Positions 35,552 through 48,572 of a DNA stretch of 64,000 bases are shown piece after piece. Within the stretch, counting starts at the first letter, position 1. Each line of letters starts with the position of its first letter. Under the pieces are notes generated by a model. That model had not been told where the DNA came from, ran no database searches, and saw only the letters and a program-made list of their open reading frames with translations. Made by a program: the position numbers and the translations under genes. This stretch comes from Capra hircus (lineage: Eukaryota > Chordata > Mammalia > Artiodactyla > Bovidae). Location of the stretch: NCBI RefSeq assembly GCF_001704415.2, contig NC_030808.1, forward strand, positions 135,919,089-135,983,088, in the 5' to 3' direction.

Positions 35552-36792
35552 TGCTAGAACACTCTGAGTCACTGTCGTAGCCTGTCTCCCAAAAACCCAT
35601 CTGTAGCTCAGAACACAAGTTACTTCTAATGACCAATGGCTGTTAAATGAAAAAGAATCAGAGGAAGTATTCACTGCAAAGTTTATTGTAGTCAGAACAG
35701 CAAAAAGCTTTTTCTACAGGTCATCACAGATACTGCTTCATTATAGAGAATGAGTCCTTATAACGAAATGTTATAATGATATTAAATCCTACTCTCTTCT
35801 TAATAACCAGTCTTCTGGGTTTACTATATTTTTCCTTTACATCTGTATTCATAGCAGTTCCTCATAAGCCACATTAGAGTCTAAAACCCTTTCCAGTGGA
35901 AAACTCCCTTTAAATTTCTTCAGTTTTTTGCAGCTCACTGCCCATAAGCTGTGAGGATGGGGGATGGTGGTAGCAAGCAACCACAGTCCTGCAAATGCTC
36001 AGGCTGGGCTGCTCAACACAGATGACTGACCACTTGGTGAAGCCAGTCTTGCATTATTGGCTCACTCCTCACATGTATAAACCCTCTTCTCCCAAGAGTG
36101 TATGCCTCCCAGAAGTCAGGCACAATGTTACACTGGGCATACGCTGGGCACTTGGAGGGTCCCTCTGAATCTCTGACTCTCACAGGTACCAAAATAGCTT
36201 GGGTCACCTGAGAAGAGGTACGGGAAGGTAAGCAAGGTCCTATGACAGTTGTTGTATGGGCGGCACCACTCAGTGCCCCAGGGAGGATAACTTAATGAGG
36301 TATGATGGGGATCCTGAGCCAAAAGAGAAGATGGGCAAAAATGCAGCAGTGGGCTTTTACAGGAAAATACATTTAGAAGCACTTGTTAAGGGTGGAAGGG
36401 GCTTGAGGAGCATCAGTCAAAGAGAAATTTATCATTCTGGAGGAGAGATATCTATCAGGTTTTGTGAGTAAAAGTAATATATATTAAATCATTAAATTCA
36501 ACAGATTATATATGGGTATAATGACACTGAGGAAAAAGAAGTTAGGGAGACTGAAGAAAGCACACATTGTTATACAGCTGGACTCTGACCAGACAAAGAC
36601 TCAACAGACCACACACCACTCCCAGCTCTGCACGTAAATGAAGGAAGACAGAATCCAGGATGAAACACCAGGTGGTCCTGGCTATTTCCAACTTAGGAGC
36701 AGATCTAGGGAGGGGTCTGGACATTGAATAAAAGGTGAGATATGGAGGGGAAGGGTTTTGGATGATAAACAGAAGGATTCATACTGAATAGA
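35552..36792. other. Single-copy sequence, no gene recognised
   Basis: The short open frames (60-84 codons) match no family I know. Confidence 0.45.
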
Positions 36793-36906
36793 GTTCTGGA
36801 GTGGTTTGCCATTTCCTTCTCCAGGGGATCTTCCCATCCCAGGGATCGATCCCAGGTCTTGCGCATTGTAGGCAGATGCTTTACTGTCTGAGCCACCAGG
36901 GAAGAG
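36793..36906 (-). mobile_element. Bov-tA SINE, partial
   Basis: The tRNA head and part of the body in antisense, ending 'gagccaccagggaag'. The rest of the Bov-A part is missing. Confidence 0.88.
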
Positions 36907-37072
36907 CCCAAATAGAACCTTACACTCCTTCAAAACAACAGACTTGACTTAACCCTGCTGATGCATGTTGGCTCAACCATTTCCTCCCACTATTGTAGAA
37001 AAGATGAAAACCTTGAGGGAGTAAAAGAAGTGACTTTATTAGCTAAACCTGCACTTGTCTAATTACTTCTTA

Positions 37073-37275
37073 AGTGTTAGTCACTCACGTGTGCAACTCT
37101 TTGTGACCCCATGATTGTAGCCCACCAGGCTCCTCTGTCCAAGGAATTCCCCAAGCAAGAAAACTGGAGTGGGTAGCCATTCTCTTCTCCAGGGGATCTT
37201 CCTGACCCAGGGATTGAACCTGGGTCTTCTGCACTACAGACACATTCTTTACAGTCTGAGTCACCAGGGAAGCCC
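37073..37275 (-). mobile_element. Bov-tA SINE
   Basis: Complete antisense Bov-tA flanked by the perfect 12-bp duplication 'aattacttctta' (37061-37072 and 37276-37287). Confidence 0.95.
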
Positions 37276-37287
37276 AATTACTTCTTA

Positions 37288-37589
37288 GGTTATATAAACA
37301 GAATTGGTTCTTCTATACAAAAACCCAGTGACAGACTAAAATCAACCATGTGACTTAGTGAAGTGCCATAAGATAGTAATCCAGGGCCAACAAAGTCAGT
37401 CCACAATCAAAGATGAAGTGGGGCTATTCATAAAGAAACTGTATTCCTAGTGAAATCTTCTAAACTAGAGCTGTCTCAGCTACATCTTCATGAAGCCACA
37501 AAACCTATCAGTTTACTACTCCACTAGTAAGGAAGAGATTCGAGAACAGCTTTCCCTCTCTCTAAATTCACCTTCCAGCCCTTCTCTGT
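37288..37589. other. Single-copy sequence, no gene recognised
   Basis: No supported feature. Confidence 0.45.
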
Positions 37590-37790
37590 CCTATCCAGAG
37601 GTCTACAGTGTTCTGTTCTGCTTGGAATGCTTTCCCTATTCTCTGCTGTTTAACTTCTACCCATGTTTCCAGGTCCACACTGAACTGACAGCTGCCCCAG
37701 GAAGCCTTTGCTGGTGGCTCCCTCCACAGTGATCTCTCCCTTTTCTGACTTTCTAAGGCCTATTTTCCTTGTACAGTAAACTTGGCAGTT
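37590..37790 (+). mobile_element. L2 LINE 3' fragment
   Basis: Sense L2 features: 'tgcttggaatgctttccc', 'aacttctacccatg', 'ccaggaagcctttgctgg'. Ancient CR1-clade LINE, no coding potential. Confidence 0.6.
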
Positions 37791-37844
37791 AGTATGATCA
37801 ATTTTCTTACGTGCTTCACCAGGAGGTCATTCAGTTCATTCTTC

Positions 37845-38625
37845 AGATATCAGCAAAAGTCTTCTTAACAGCTCAACTATATCATGTCACCCTCCCCCAC
37901 TCCCTCCATTTCAAACCCTTCACCAGCTTTCCATTGCAGTTAAGTGTGAATTTACACTTCTTACCCTCCTTGAAGGTTCTATATGGTCTGGCTTGCTCTT
38001 AATCTCCAACCTCATTTCTTACCACAATATTCCAAACCTAGCATCTGCCTTCCACCGTATAGGGAGTTTTACAATTCATAAACATGTGGGTTTTTACCCT
38101 GCCTCAAGTTCCTTGTGCATGCAGTTCCCTTCTGGCCTGAAATGTCCCTTCTCCTTCCTCCAACCCAACCCACACACAGTACAGTTGACCTTGGACAACA
38201 CAGGTTTGAATTGCATGAGCCCACTTTCATGAAGAATTTTTCAACAGCAAATACTTCAGTACTACACTTTCTTGGTTTGCTGAGTTCATAGATGCAGAAG
38301 ATCCATGGATACAGAGGGCTGACTATAAGGTGAATGCAAATGAACCCTTGTGCTACTCAAGAGTCAACTGTTGTCACATCTCCCAGCTAATCTCTTCCTA
38401 CTCATTATGTCTCAACTAAATTCACCTGTATGAGATGCTGTCTCTGACACACTTCCTGAAGTGTGTTTCCTGTATTAATCTCCATCTTGGCACCTGACAC
38501 CTCCTGCCCACAGCATTTGCAGCCCAGCTGGCCTGCACCCTAATAGGACACATACGGTCTCCAAGAGCAGACCACGTATCTTGGCACATACTAGGTACAG
38601 TGCAAGTAATTACTGATTTCTGTGT
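37845..38625 (+). mobile_element. L2 LINE 3' fragment, split by a Tigger-like element
   Basis: The left part resembles L2 upstream of its 3' end ('aaacccttcaccagctttcc', 'tatatggtctggcttgctc', 'gcctgaaatgtcccttc'). The right part (38371-38625) continues with 'tctcaactaaattcacct' and a 'ggcacatactaggtac' tail. This copy starts further 5' in L2 than the neighbour at 37590-37790, so the two are separate pieces. Confidence 0.55.
38182..38370 (+). mobile_element. Tigger-like non-autonomous DNA transposon
   Basis: A 189-base element with inverted ends: 'cagttgaccttggacaacac' at the left and, inverted, 'cagttgactcttgagtagca' at the right. 'TA' precedes the left end (38180-38181), as expected for Tc/mariner-type insertion; the right flank is not TA. 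Internal 'tacagagggctgacta' is typical of Tigger/MER2-type ends. It has no transposase gene. Confidence 0.75.
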
Positions 38626-38759
38626 TAATTGAGAAAATAATAACTGAAGATGTTTGAAAAATGTTCTAAATTCTTTACCTAAGCAGGTTATCAACATTAG
38701 TGATTTTGATCCAGTGAGCATGAAATTCACCTCTTCTAGCCTCACAATACCTTTATAAA

Positions 38760-39420
38760 GAATGCATAAATCAGCCACCATAGATGGGCAAATATTAAAG
38801 AGTCAGACCAAGTATTATCAGGATATGAAGCCCAAGAGTTCCAATTATACTAGCTGGACTATAAAATAGTGTAACGATTTTGGAAAACAATTTCACATTG
38901 TCTAGCAAGGCTGAGTATGCACATATGACACAATTGTTTGATAATTATAGAGCCTAGAGAAAGTCTCACATGTCGGGACTTATGTAAGGCATACATGGAC
39001 ATGAACCCAGAGACACAAATTGGAACATTGATAGCATAAGGGAATAAAGAGTGCATGCTCACATAAGGGAAAACAAAGGAACTATGGTACAAACTTCAAC
39101 ATGGAGGAATCTCAACGCTGTGGACAAGAAGCAAGGTCACAAAAAAACATGCATATGATGGTTTCATTATTTTTTACTTTGTATGTAAATAATGTAAAAA
39201 ACTTTAAAACCTTAAGGAATAACTGTGAAGTTTAAGATACTGATTACATCTAGTTAGGGGAAAGGAGAAGAATGCAGTTGGAAAAGAGCATATTGGGGCT
39301 TTAAAGGAAATGGTAACGTTCTAATTTTTGACTATGCACAAAGTACACAGGAGGTAGAAGAGGTACTCTTCATAACTTACATACACATTATAATTACTCT
39401 TCTATGTATGCTCAACTGAC
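38760..39420 (+). mobile_element. Old L1M/HAL1-like 3' end
   Basis: Traces of an old L1 3' end: 'gaatctcaacgctgtgg', 'ggttacattatttt'-like context, 'ggaaatggtaacgttctaat', 'tgcacaaagtacacaggag'. Strongly decayed. Confidence 0.5.
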
Positions 39421-40455
39421 TCTTTTCAAACAACTAATAAACACTGACCAAAATACAGAAGAGAAGTAGATGGTCTGCTCTTCTATTAAGGATACCGTGT
39501 AATGTAGCACAGACTCCTGCAAAATGGGTGCTACAAAGCCCAAGGCCATGTATCTGTCCCTTGAAAAACAAGAATAACTGCCTAAAACTGCAATTTCCTT
39601 AGCTTCATTCAAGGTTCTATTTTTTATTACCTCACCTTTTTTTTTCCCCTTATTTCACATTCAGTCTTAAATTTTAACTTGCTATATTTTAACGCATCTT
39701 TTGACAACATTCTAATTCCTTTATACAGCAGGATATGGTATGAAATGAGACGTACATTGAAATAATATCATAATATAGAGCAAATTAAAGGTATCATCCT
39801 GCAATCAGGCTAACAAAACATTAAAGGGGCTTGTTCTACATGGAAATAGCAATAAAGTTGGTGGTTACAACAATATAATATGAATTAAAATACAAGTTCA
39901 AGAATATACTTACTTCACATAAAATATGAGTGTAAGTAACTCAATGAAAATTCAGTGAGGAATGTCATGCTTGGGCTGCCAAGTACAGTAAGGTAATTGG
40001 AGCATAAGTACATGTGAAGAATTATAATCACAGTAAAAACTCACAGAAACCACATTAATGAAGTAAATATGAGTAGCTTTTCATAGCTACTACGGCAGTT
40101 TAGTATTTCTACACTTAACTTAGAGAATATACAGAAGAACCTCCAGAAGAGTACATTTCCTTATTCACAGACCCAAAATTGCCAAGCATTATTAACATTC
40201 TAATTACACTGAAAAATTCATTTATGGGATTCTACTCACTTTAAGCCTTGAAAGTGGCTCAACTATGTAGAAATAGTGACATGCTGGTACTGCAATTTTC
40301 ATTTTAAAATTTATTTTTATCCTTAGAATGCTACAAACAAATACTTATAATCACATGAATACCATATGGACACACACACAAAAAAACCCTCTCATTTGAA
40401 AAACTGGCTGTGTGATGAATAACACAATTTGTTAGAAATAAGATTAAGGAGTAAT
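39421..40455. other. Single-copy sequence, no gene recognised
   Basis: AT-rich, no repeat I can name. Confidence 0.5.
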
Positions 40456-43030
40456 CAAATATATCACAGAATGTGATGGTGGATTTTGTCAAATGTTTTT
40501 TTATGCATCTATTGAGATGATCATGTGATTTTTATCTTTTGTTTTGTAAAAGTGGTCACATAAATCAATTTTTGGATATTGGACCATTCTTGTATCCCTG
40601 GAATAAATGCTATGCTCATATTGTCTATATCTTTTTGATTCAGTTTTGCTTGATAGTAGATTTCTAGAAATTTGCCCTATTTTTCTAGGTTGTCCAATTT
40701 TCTAGCATATAATTGCTTCTGAGTATTGCGGTGTTATTTCCCTTCTTTTGTTATTATTTTGAGTCCTCTCTTTTTTCTTTGTGATGATACTGGCTAAAGT
40801 TTTATCAATTTTGCCTTTAAAAAAAGCAGATCTCGGTTTCTATTCTTCTTTTCTATTGTTTTCATTTGTTTGCTTTTTTGGTCTCTATTTATTTCTCTTT
40901 GGGCTTTGTTCTTCTTCTTTCATATATATATATTTTAAGATGGTAGGTTAGGTTGCTTCTCTGGGATCTCTCTTGCTTCCTGAGGTAGACCTTCATTGCT
41001 ATAAAGTTTTCCCTTAGCCCTGTTTTTGCTGCATCCTATAGGTTTTGAAATGTATTTCATTTTATCTTGAGGTATTTTCTGATTGTCCCCTTGATTTCCT
41101 CATCAACCTATTGGTTTTTTACTAGCATGTTATTTAGTCTCCACAATGGTTGTGCTTTTCTCATTTTTCTTTAATTGGTCTCTAGTTTCATACTGTTGTC
41201 ATTAGAAAACATTTCTTAATATAATTTTAGTATTACATCTATTGAGACTTGTTTAGTGGTCTAGCAAGTAGTCTATCCTGCAGGTCATTCCATGTGCACT
41301 TGAGAAGAACGCGTACTCTGCTTTTTTGGGGATGCAATGTTTGGTAGATATCTATGAAGTTCAGCAGATATACTGTGTCATTTAGAACCTCTGCTGCCTT
41401 GTTGACTGCCTGTATGGATAATCTACCCACTGATGTCAGCGGGGTGTCAAAGTCTCCTTGTATTATTGTCAACTTCTCCATTTATGTTTGTTAATAATTG
41501 CTTTATATATTTAGATGTGCCTGCATTGGGTCATATGTATTAATAAGTGTAATATCTTCTTCTTGTACTGATCCCTTCACCATCATATAATGCCCTTCTT
41601 TGTCTTTTCTTTTGGCCTTTAAGTAAGTTTTTATCGCATATGAGCACAGCTACCTCCACTTCCCTGTCACTTCTTTGTTGCATGAAATAGATGGAACTTT
41701 TCATCCTTTGTGGCATGAGGGATGGAAATCCATCCCTCACTTTCACTCTGTGTGTGTCTTAGCTCTGAAGTGAGTCCCTTGTAAGTAGCATACAGATGAG
41801 TCTTGTTTTTCTCTTTTAATTCGATCAGTCACCCTATGTTTTTTAATTGTACATTTGGTCCACTGACATTTAAAGTAGTTAGTGATAGGCATGTACTTAT
41901 TGCCAATTTATTAAGTGTTTTCCAGTTCTTCTGTGTTTTCTTCTTCTTACAATTTCTTCCCTTGTACTTTGGTGATCTTCATTAGTGGTATGTTTATTTT
42001 CCCTTCTCTCCAGTTTATGTGTATCTACTGTGGGTTTTTGATTTGTGGTTATCATTAGGGTTCATATATGTTGACCTAAACTTCTATCTACTTGTTCTAA
42101 ATTGGAAGTCATTGACACATTCCAAGAAAATTTTTACTCCCTTCCCCAACATTTTGTTTTTTTGATACCATATTTCACATCTTCCTGTGCAAATATCTAT
42201 TCACTATTTTTTGATATCATATTTCACATCTTCATGTGTGAATACCTATTCACTATTTATTAGAGCTGCTTCCGCTTTTTTTTTTTTTTTTTTGGCCATT
42301 TAACCTTTGTGCTGGATTACTGAAGTGGTTGATCCTCAGTCTTTACTATATATTTGCCTTTACTAGTAGGATATTTTCTTTTGCTATAGATCCTCTTTGA
42401 TACAGCCTTTTCCACTTAGAGAACACCCTTTAACATTTCTGTTAGGGTAGGTTTATTATTGAGCTATTTTTCATTTTTGCTTGTCTGAGAAGTTCCTTAT
42501 CTCTTCTTAAATAATCTTGATAAGTAAGAGTATCATAGGTTGCAGGGGTTTTCTCTTTCAGCACTTTGAATATATTACACTATGCCCTTCTGGCCCAAAA
42601 ATTAAAAAAAAAAAATCAGCTGATAGCCTTACAGTCTTTTATATGGCATTTTCATTTGCTGCCTTTAGAATTCCCCCCTCAGCTTTTGCCATTTGGACAT
42701 GTTTTGGTATGCATCTGTTTGTATTCATCTTTTTTGGGATCCTCTGTGCTTTCTGTACCTGTATACCTGAATCTTTCTTCAGGTTTGGGAACTTTTTAGC
42801 CATAATTTCACCAAATACATTTTTAATCCCCATCTCTCCCTCTCTTCCTTTGGGGACTCCGATAATGCAAATTTTGGCATGTCTCATTTATCCTAGAGAT
42901 CTCTTAAACAGGGCTCATGTTTTAAAATTTGTTTTTCTTATTGCTATTTTGATAGGGTGATTTCCATCACTCTATCTTCTAGATTACTTATGCATTTTTC
43001 TGTATTACCTGGTCTGTTCTTGATCCTTCT
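40456..43030 (-). mobile_element. Old L1, part 1: ORF2 5' half, spacer, ORF1 3' half
   Basis: Antisense L1. From right to left: ORF1 RNA-recognition domain (42639-42887, reading ICIIGVPKGRE...MGIKNVFGEIMAKKFPNL) and the ORF1 end (about 42500-42600), inter-ORF spacer (about 41830-42480), ORF2 endonuclease (41239-41746, including GDFDTPLTSVGRLS), and the start of the reverse-transcriptase region down to 40456, where it is truncated. Stops and frameshifts throughout. The remainder lies at 50779-52215, beyond a younger L1. Confidence 0.85.
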
Positions 43031-43517
43031 TATATGCTTTTAAAAATACATTTATTTTTAATTAGAGGATGATTGCTTTACAGTATTGTGTTACTTTCTG
43101 CTGTAAATCAACATGAATCAGACATAGACATACATATGTCCCTTCTCTTGAACCCTTTTCCCACCTCCCATCCCATCTGATCCCTCCAGGTTGTCACAGA
43201 GCACAGAGTTTCAGTTTCCTGCATCATACAGCAAATCCCTACTGGCTGTCCATTTTACACATGGTATTACAGGTTTCAATGTTACTCTCAACATGTCCCT
43301 CATTTTCCTCCCCCCACTGTGTCCACAAGTCTGTTTGCTAATTCTGCACCTCCACTGCTGCCCTGCAAATAGGTTCATAAGTACCATCCTTCTAGATTCC
43401 ATATATATGTGTTAGTATATGATATGTTTTTCTTTCTAACTTTACTCTGTATAATAGGCTCTAGATTCATCTACCTCATTATAATTGACTCAAATGTGTT
43501 CCTTTTTTCAGCTGAGC

Positions 43518-43577
43518 AGTCCATGGGGTCGCAAGAGTCGGACACAACTTAGTGACTAAACTACAACCACCACCAAT
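43518..43577 (+). mobile_element. Bov-tA SINE 3' fragment
   Basis: Only about 60 bases of the Bov-A end ('gtccatggggtcgcaagag' onward) within the L1 3'UTR. The L1 continues on both sides. Confidence 0.85.
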
Positions 43578-43787
43578 ACTGCATTATATATATGTACCAG
43601 AACTTCTTTATTCATTCTTCTGTTGATGAACATCTAGGTAGCTTCCATGTCTCAGTAATTATAAACAGTGCTGTAATAAACATTGGGGTACCTGTGTCTT
43701 TTTCAATTATGGTTTTCTCAGGGTATATGCCCAGTAGTTGGACTGTTGGGTCACATGGTAGCTTTATTCCTAGTTGTCTTTTTTTTA

Positions 43788-43945
43788 AATTAATTTTTAT
43801 ACTGTATTGGTTTTGCCATACATTGACTTGAATTCAACACAGGTGTACATGAGTTCCCAACCCTGAAGCCCCCTCCCATCAACCTCCCCATATCATCTCT
43901 CTGGGTCATCCCAGTGCACCAGCCCAAAGCATCCTGTATCCTTTT
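43788..43945 (-). mobile_element. L1 3' end nested in L1
   Basis: An antisense copy of the short L1 3' end seen at 35402 ('cccatatcatctctctggg'). It starts with a T-run (its tail) and is followed by another T-rich stretch that may be the target duplication. Inserted just before L1 ORF2's C-terminal coding region. Confidence 0.88.
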
Positions 43946-43949
43946 TTTT

Positions 43950-46900
43950 CTTTGTAAGGAATCCCATACTGTTCTCCATCGTGGCTGTATCAGTTTACAT
44001 TCCCACCAAGAGTGCAAATGGGTTCCCTTTTCTCCACATCCTCACCAGCATTTATTGTTTGTGGATTGTTTTAATAATGGCCATTCTGACTGGTGTGAGG
44101 CAACATCTCATTGTAGTTTTAATTTGCATTTCTCTAATAATAATGAGTGATTCTCATGTGTTTTTTAGCTATCTGTATGTCTTTGGAGAACTGTCTGTTT
44201 AGGTCTTCTGCCCACTTTTTTATTGGGCTGTTTGTTTTTCTGGTATTGAGCTTTATGAGCTGCTTGTATATTTTGGGGATTAATTTCACTTGGTATTATT
44301 TCTTTCCCATTCTGAGGGTTGTCTTTTCACCTTGTTTGTAGTTTTCTTTGCTGTACAGAAGTTTTTAGGTTTAATTTGACCCCACTTACTTATTTTTGTT
44401 TTTATTTCCATTAATCTATGAAGTGGGTCATAGAGGATCTTGCTGTGGTTTATGTCAAGGAATGTACTGCCTGTTTTCCTCTAGGAGCTTTAGGCCTTAC
44501 ATTAAGCTTTTGATCCATTTTTTAAATTTATCTTTGTGTATGGTGTTAGGAGTTATTCTAGTTTCATTTTTTAACATGTAGCTGTCCAGTCTTCCCAGCA
44601 CCACTTATTGAAGAGGCTGTCTTTTCTCCATTGTATATTCTTGCCTCCTTTGTCAAAGATAAGGTATTCATAGGTACGTGGTTTTATCTGTCGTCTTTCT
44701 ATCTTGTTCCATGGGTCTGCATTTCTGTTTTTGTGCCCATACCATACTGTTTAAATAACTGTAGCTTTGTAGTATAGCCTGAAGTCAGGAAGCTTCATTC
44801 CTTCAGCTCCTGTTTTCCTTCTCAAGTTTGCTTTGGCTATTTAGGGTCTTTAATGTTTCTACACGAACTGTGAAATTTTTTTATTTAGTTATGTGAAAAA
44901 TACCACTGGTAGTTTAATAGAGATTACATTGAATCTGTAGATTGCTTTGGATAAAATAGTCATTTTCACAAAATTGATTCTTCAAATCCACAAACATGGT
45001 ATATCTCTCCATCTGTGTCATCTTTCATTTTTTTCAGCAGTATCTTATAGTTTTCTTTATACAGGTCTTTTGTCTCTTTAGGTAGGTTTATTCCCAGGTA
45101 TTTTATTATTTTTCTTGCAATAGTAAATGGAATTGTATCCTTAATTTCACTCATTTTTCATTGTTAGTGTATATACAAGTGATTTCTGTGTACTAATTTT
45201 ATATTCTCCAACTTTACTATATTCATTATTAGCTCTAGTAATTTTCCAGTGGAATCTTTAGGGTTTTCTCTGTATAGTATCTTGCCATTTGCAAACAGTG
45301 AGTTTTACTTCTTCTTTTCCAAAATGGATTTCTTTTATTTCTTTTTCTTCTCTGAATGATGTGACTAGGACTTTCAAAACTATGGTGAATAACAGTGGTG
45401 AGAGTGGGTACCCCTGTCATATTGCTGATCTCAGAGGAAATGCTTTTACTTTTTCATTGTTGAGAATAACATTTGCCATGGTTTTATCATATATGGTCTT
45501 AATTATGTTGAGGTAAGTTCCTTCTGTGCCTACTTTCTGGAGAGTTTTTATTATAAACTCGTGTTGAATTTTGTCAAAAGCTTTCTCTGCATCTATTGAT
45601 ATGACTATATGGATTTTATATTTCAATTTGTTAATATGGTGTATCACATTGTTTGATTTGCATATACTGGTCATGATGCATGATCCTGTCAATGTATTGT
45701 TGGATTCTATTTGCCAAACTTTTGTTGAGGACTTTTGCATCTATTTTCATCAGTGAAATTGCCCTGTATTTATCTTTTTGTGTGTGTGGCGTCTTTGTCC
45801 TGTTTTGGTACCAGGCTTCACAGAACGAGTTTATGAGTTTTCTTTCCTCTGCAATTCCTGGCAGAGCTGGAACAGTATAGGTGCTAGCCCTATACTGTTA
45901 GTCCTATACTTTCTAAAATTTTGTTAGAATTTACCTGTGAAGCCATCTGGCCCTGAGCTTTTGTTGTTGGAAGATTTTTTTATTATAATTTCAATTCCCG
46001 TGCTTATGATTGGCCTGTCCATATCTTCTATCTCTTTCTGGTTTGGCTCTGAAAGATTATACTTTCTAAGAATTTGCCCATCTCTATGAGGCTGTCCATT
46101 TTATTGGCATATAGTTGCACATAGTAGTCTATTACGAATCTTTTGTTTTTGCATTGTCTGTTGTAATTCCTCCTTATTCATTTCTAATTTTATTGACTTG
46201 AGTCTTCTCCCATATTTTCTTGATATTCTGGCTAATGGTTTGTCAGTTTTTCTCATCTTCTCAAAGAACCAGATTTTTAGTTTTACTGATCTTTGCTATT
46301 GTCTCCATTTTTTTTTTCAATTTTTTCTACTCTGATCTTCATGATTTCTTTCCTTCTACTGTTTTTTTTTTATCTTCTTCTTCTTCTTCAAGGTTAGGAT
46401 GTTTATTTGATGTTTTTCTTGTTTCTTGAGGTAGGCTCATATTGCTATAAACTTCCCTCATAGCACTGGTCTTAGGACATCCCACTGATTCTGAGTTATC
46501 ATGTTTTTATTGTCATTTGCTTCTAGGCATTTTTCAAAATCTATTCTTTGATTTCTTCAGTGATCTCTTAGTTATTCAGAAGCATGTTGTTTAGCCTCCA
46601 TCTGTTTGTGTTTTATAGTTTATTTCTTTCCTGTATTTGATATCTAATCGTAAAAGTGTTGTGGTCATAAAATATGCTTGAAATGATTTCAATTTTTTTC
46701 AAAATTTACCATGGCTTGATTTGTGACCCATGATGTGATTTATCCTAGAGAATGTTTCTTCTGCACTTGGGGGGAAAAAAGTGAAATCCACTGTTTTGGG
46801 ATGAAATGCCCTGGATCAATTAGATCCAACTGGTCTACTGTACCATTTAGACCTTGTGTTTCTTTATTCACTTTCTGTCTGGATGATCTGTCCACTGGTA

Positions 46901-47335
46901 TGAGGGGGTTGCTAAAGTCCCCCACTATTATTGTGTGTCAATTTCCTCTTTAATAGTTGTTGGCATTTGCCTTGTGTATTGAGGAACTCCTATGTTGGAT
47001 ACATATACATTTATAGTTGTTATGTCTTCTTCTTGGAATGATCCCTTGATCACTATGTACTGTCCTTCCTTGTCTCTTCTGACAATCTTTATTTTAAAGT
47101 CTATTTTATCTGATATGAGAATTGTTACTCCCGCTTTCTTTTGATATCCATTCACATGGAATATCTCTTTTGAGCCCCTCACCCTCAGTCTGTATGAGTC
47201 TCTAGGTCTGAGGGAGGTCTCTTGTAGACAGCTTGTATAGGGGTCTTGTTTTTGTATCCATTTAGTCAATCTGTGTCTTTTGGTTGGAGCATTTATCTAC
47301 ATTTTGGGTAATTACTGTTACACATGATATTATTG
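43950..47335 (-). pseudogene. L1 ORF2 (endonuclease/reverse transcriptase), decayed
   Basis: Antisense ORF2 over nearly its usual length (about 1,270 codons expected). The N-terminal endonuclease is readable at 46928-47269: KWIQKQDPY, LQETS with the conserved glutamate, KKAGVTILISDKIDF. A second endonuclease part lies at 46740-46925 (GDFSNPLIPVDRSSRQKVNKE). Reverse transcriptase motif A appears at about 45560-45600 ([14 protein letters not shown]) in the frame 45417-45740. The C-terminal region extends to 43950. Several stops and frameshifts break it. A BovB 3' end (47340-47595) separates the first few codons from the rest. Confidence 0.88.
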
Positions 47336-47339
47336 GACA

Positions 47340-47595
47340 CCTTCTGGAGCTCCAATAATTTGACCATCTGATGTGAACAGATGACTCATTGAAAAAGACC
47401 CTGATGCTGGGAAAGACTGAAGGCAGAAGGAGAAGATGGTGACAGAGGATGAGTTGGTTGAATGGCCTTACAGACTCAATGGACATGAATGTGGTGTGGG
47501 CAAACTCTGGGAGATAGTGAGGGACACGGAAGCCTGGTGTGCTGCAGTCCATAGAGTCCCTAAGAGTCAGACATGACTTGGCTACTGAACAACGT
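47340..47595 (+). mobile_element. BovB 3' end in L1 ORF2 N-terminus
   Basis: About 255 bases of sense BovB terminus, from 'gagctccaataatttgacc' to 'gacttggctactgaac'. Opposite orientation to the host L1, which it cuts a few codons after the ORF2 start. Confidence 0.9.
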
Positions 47596-47659
47596 TACCA
47601 TTTATCTTATTGTTTTGGAGTTGTTTTTGTAGGCCTTTTCTTTCTCTTGTGTTTCCTGT

Positions 47660-48572
47660 CTAAAGAAGTTACTTTAGTATTTGTTGTAAAGCTGGTTTGG
47701 TGCCGCTGAATTCTCATAACTTTTGCTTGTCTGTAAAGCTTTTGATTTCTCCTTCGAACTGGAACAAGATCATTGCTGGTTAGAGTAAACTTCCTTGTAG
47801 ATTTTTTCGTTTCATCACTTTAAGTATATCCTGCCAGTCTCTTCTGGCCTGCAGAGTTTCTGTTGAAAGATTAGCTGTTAGTCTCTTGGGGATCCCCCTG
47901 TAATTTATTTGTTGCTTTTCCCTTGCTGCTTTTAATATGTGTTCTTTGTGTTTAATTTTTATTAGTTTGACTAATGTATCTTGGTGTGTTTCTCCTTGGG
48001 TTTATCTTGTATGGGACTCTGTGCTTCCTGAATTTGGGTGGCTATTTCCTTTCCCATGTTAGGGAAGCTTTTGACTATAATCTCCTCAAATATTTTCCTA
48101 TGCTCTTTTGTCTTCTTCTGGGACCCCTATAATTTGAATGTCAATGCACTTAATATCGTCCAAGAGATCTCTGGGACTGTCCTCACTTTTTAATTCTTTT
48201 TTTCTTATTCTGTTCTGCTTCACTTATTTCCACCATTCTATCTTTCAGTTCAATTATTCATTTTTCTGCCTCAATTACTCTCCTACTGGTTCCCCTTAGC
48301 GTATTTTTAACCTCAGTTATTATGTTGTTCATTGCTGGTTGTCTATTCTTTATTTCATCTAGGTCCTTGTTAAACACTTCTTGTGTCTTCTAGATCCGTG
48401 CTTCCAGTCTATGTATCTGTGCCTCCATTTCATTTCCAAGATTTTGGGTCATCTTTACTATCAAAGCTCTGAAATCTTTGTCAGGTAGATTGCCTATTTC
48501 CTCTTCATTTTTTTGGTCTTGTGGGTTTTTACCATGTTCTTTCACTTGCTGCATGTTTGTCTGTTTTTTCAT
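47660..48572 (-). pseudogene. L1 ORF1 (RNA-binding chaperone), decayed
   Basis: About 304 codons, close to the usual ORF1p length. I take the start at the Met at 48572 (MKKQTNMQQVKEHGKNP), since the open frame upstream to 48761 looks like 5'UTR. N-terminal IGNLPDKDFRALIVKM and a coiled-coil stretch come first, then an RRM-like part (IIGVPEED) and the C-terminal domain (LSTETLQARRDWQDILKV..., FEGEIKSFTDKQKL). A stop follows RLEARI (about residue 60) and more occur later. Confidence 0.85.
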
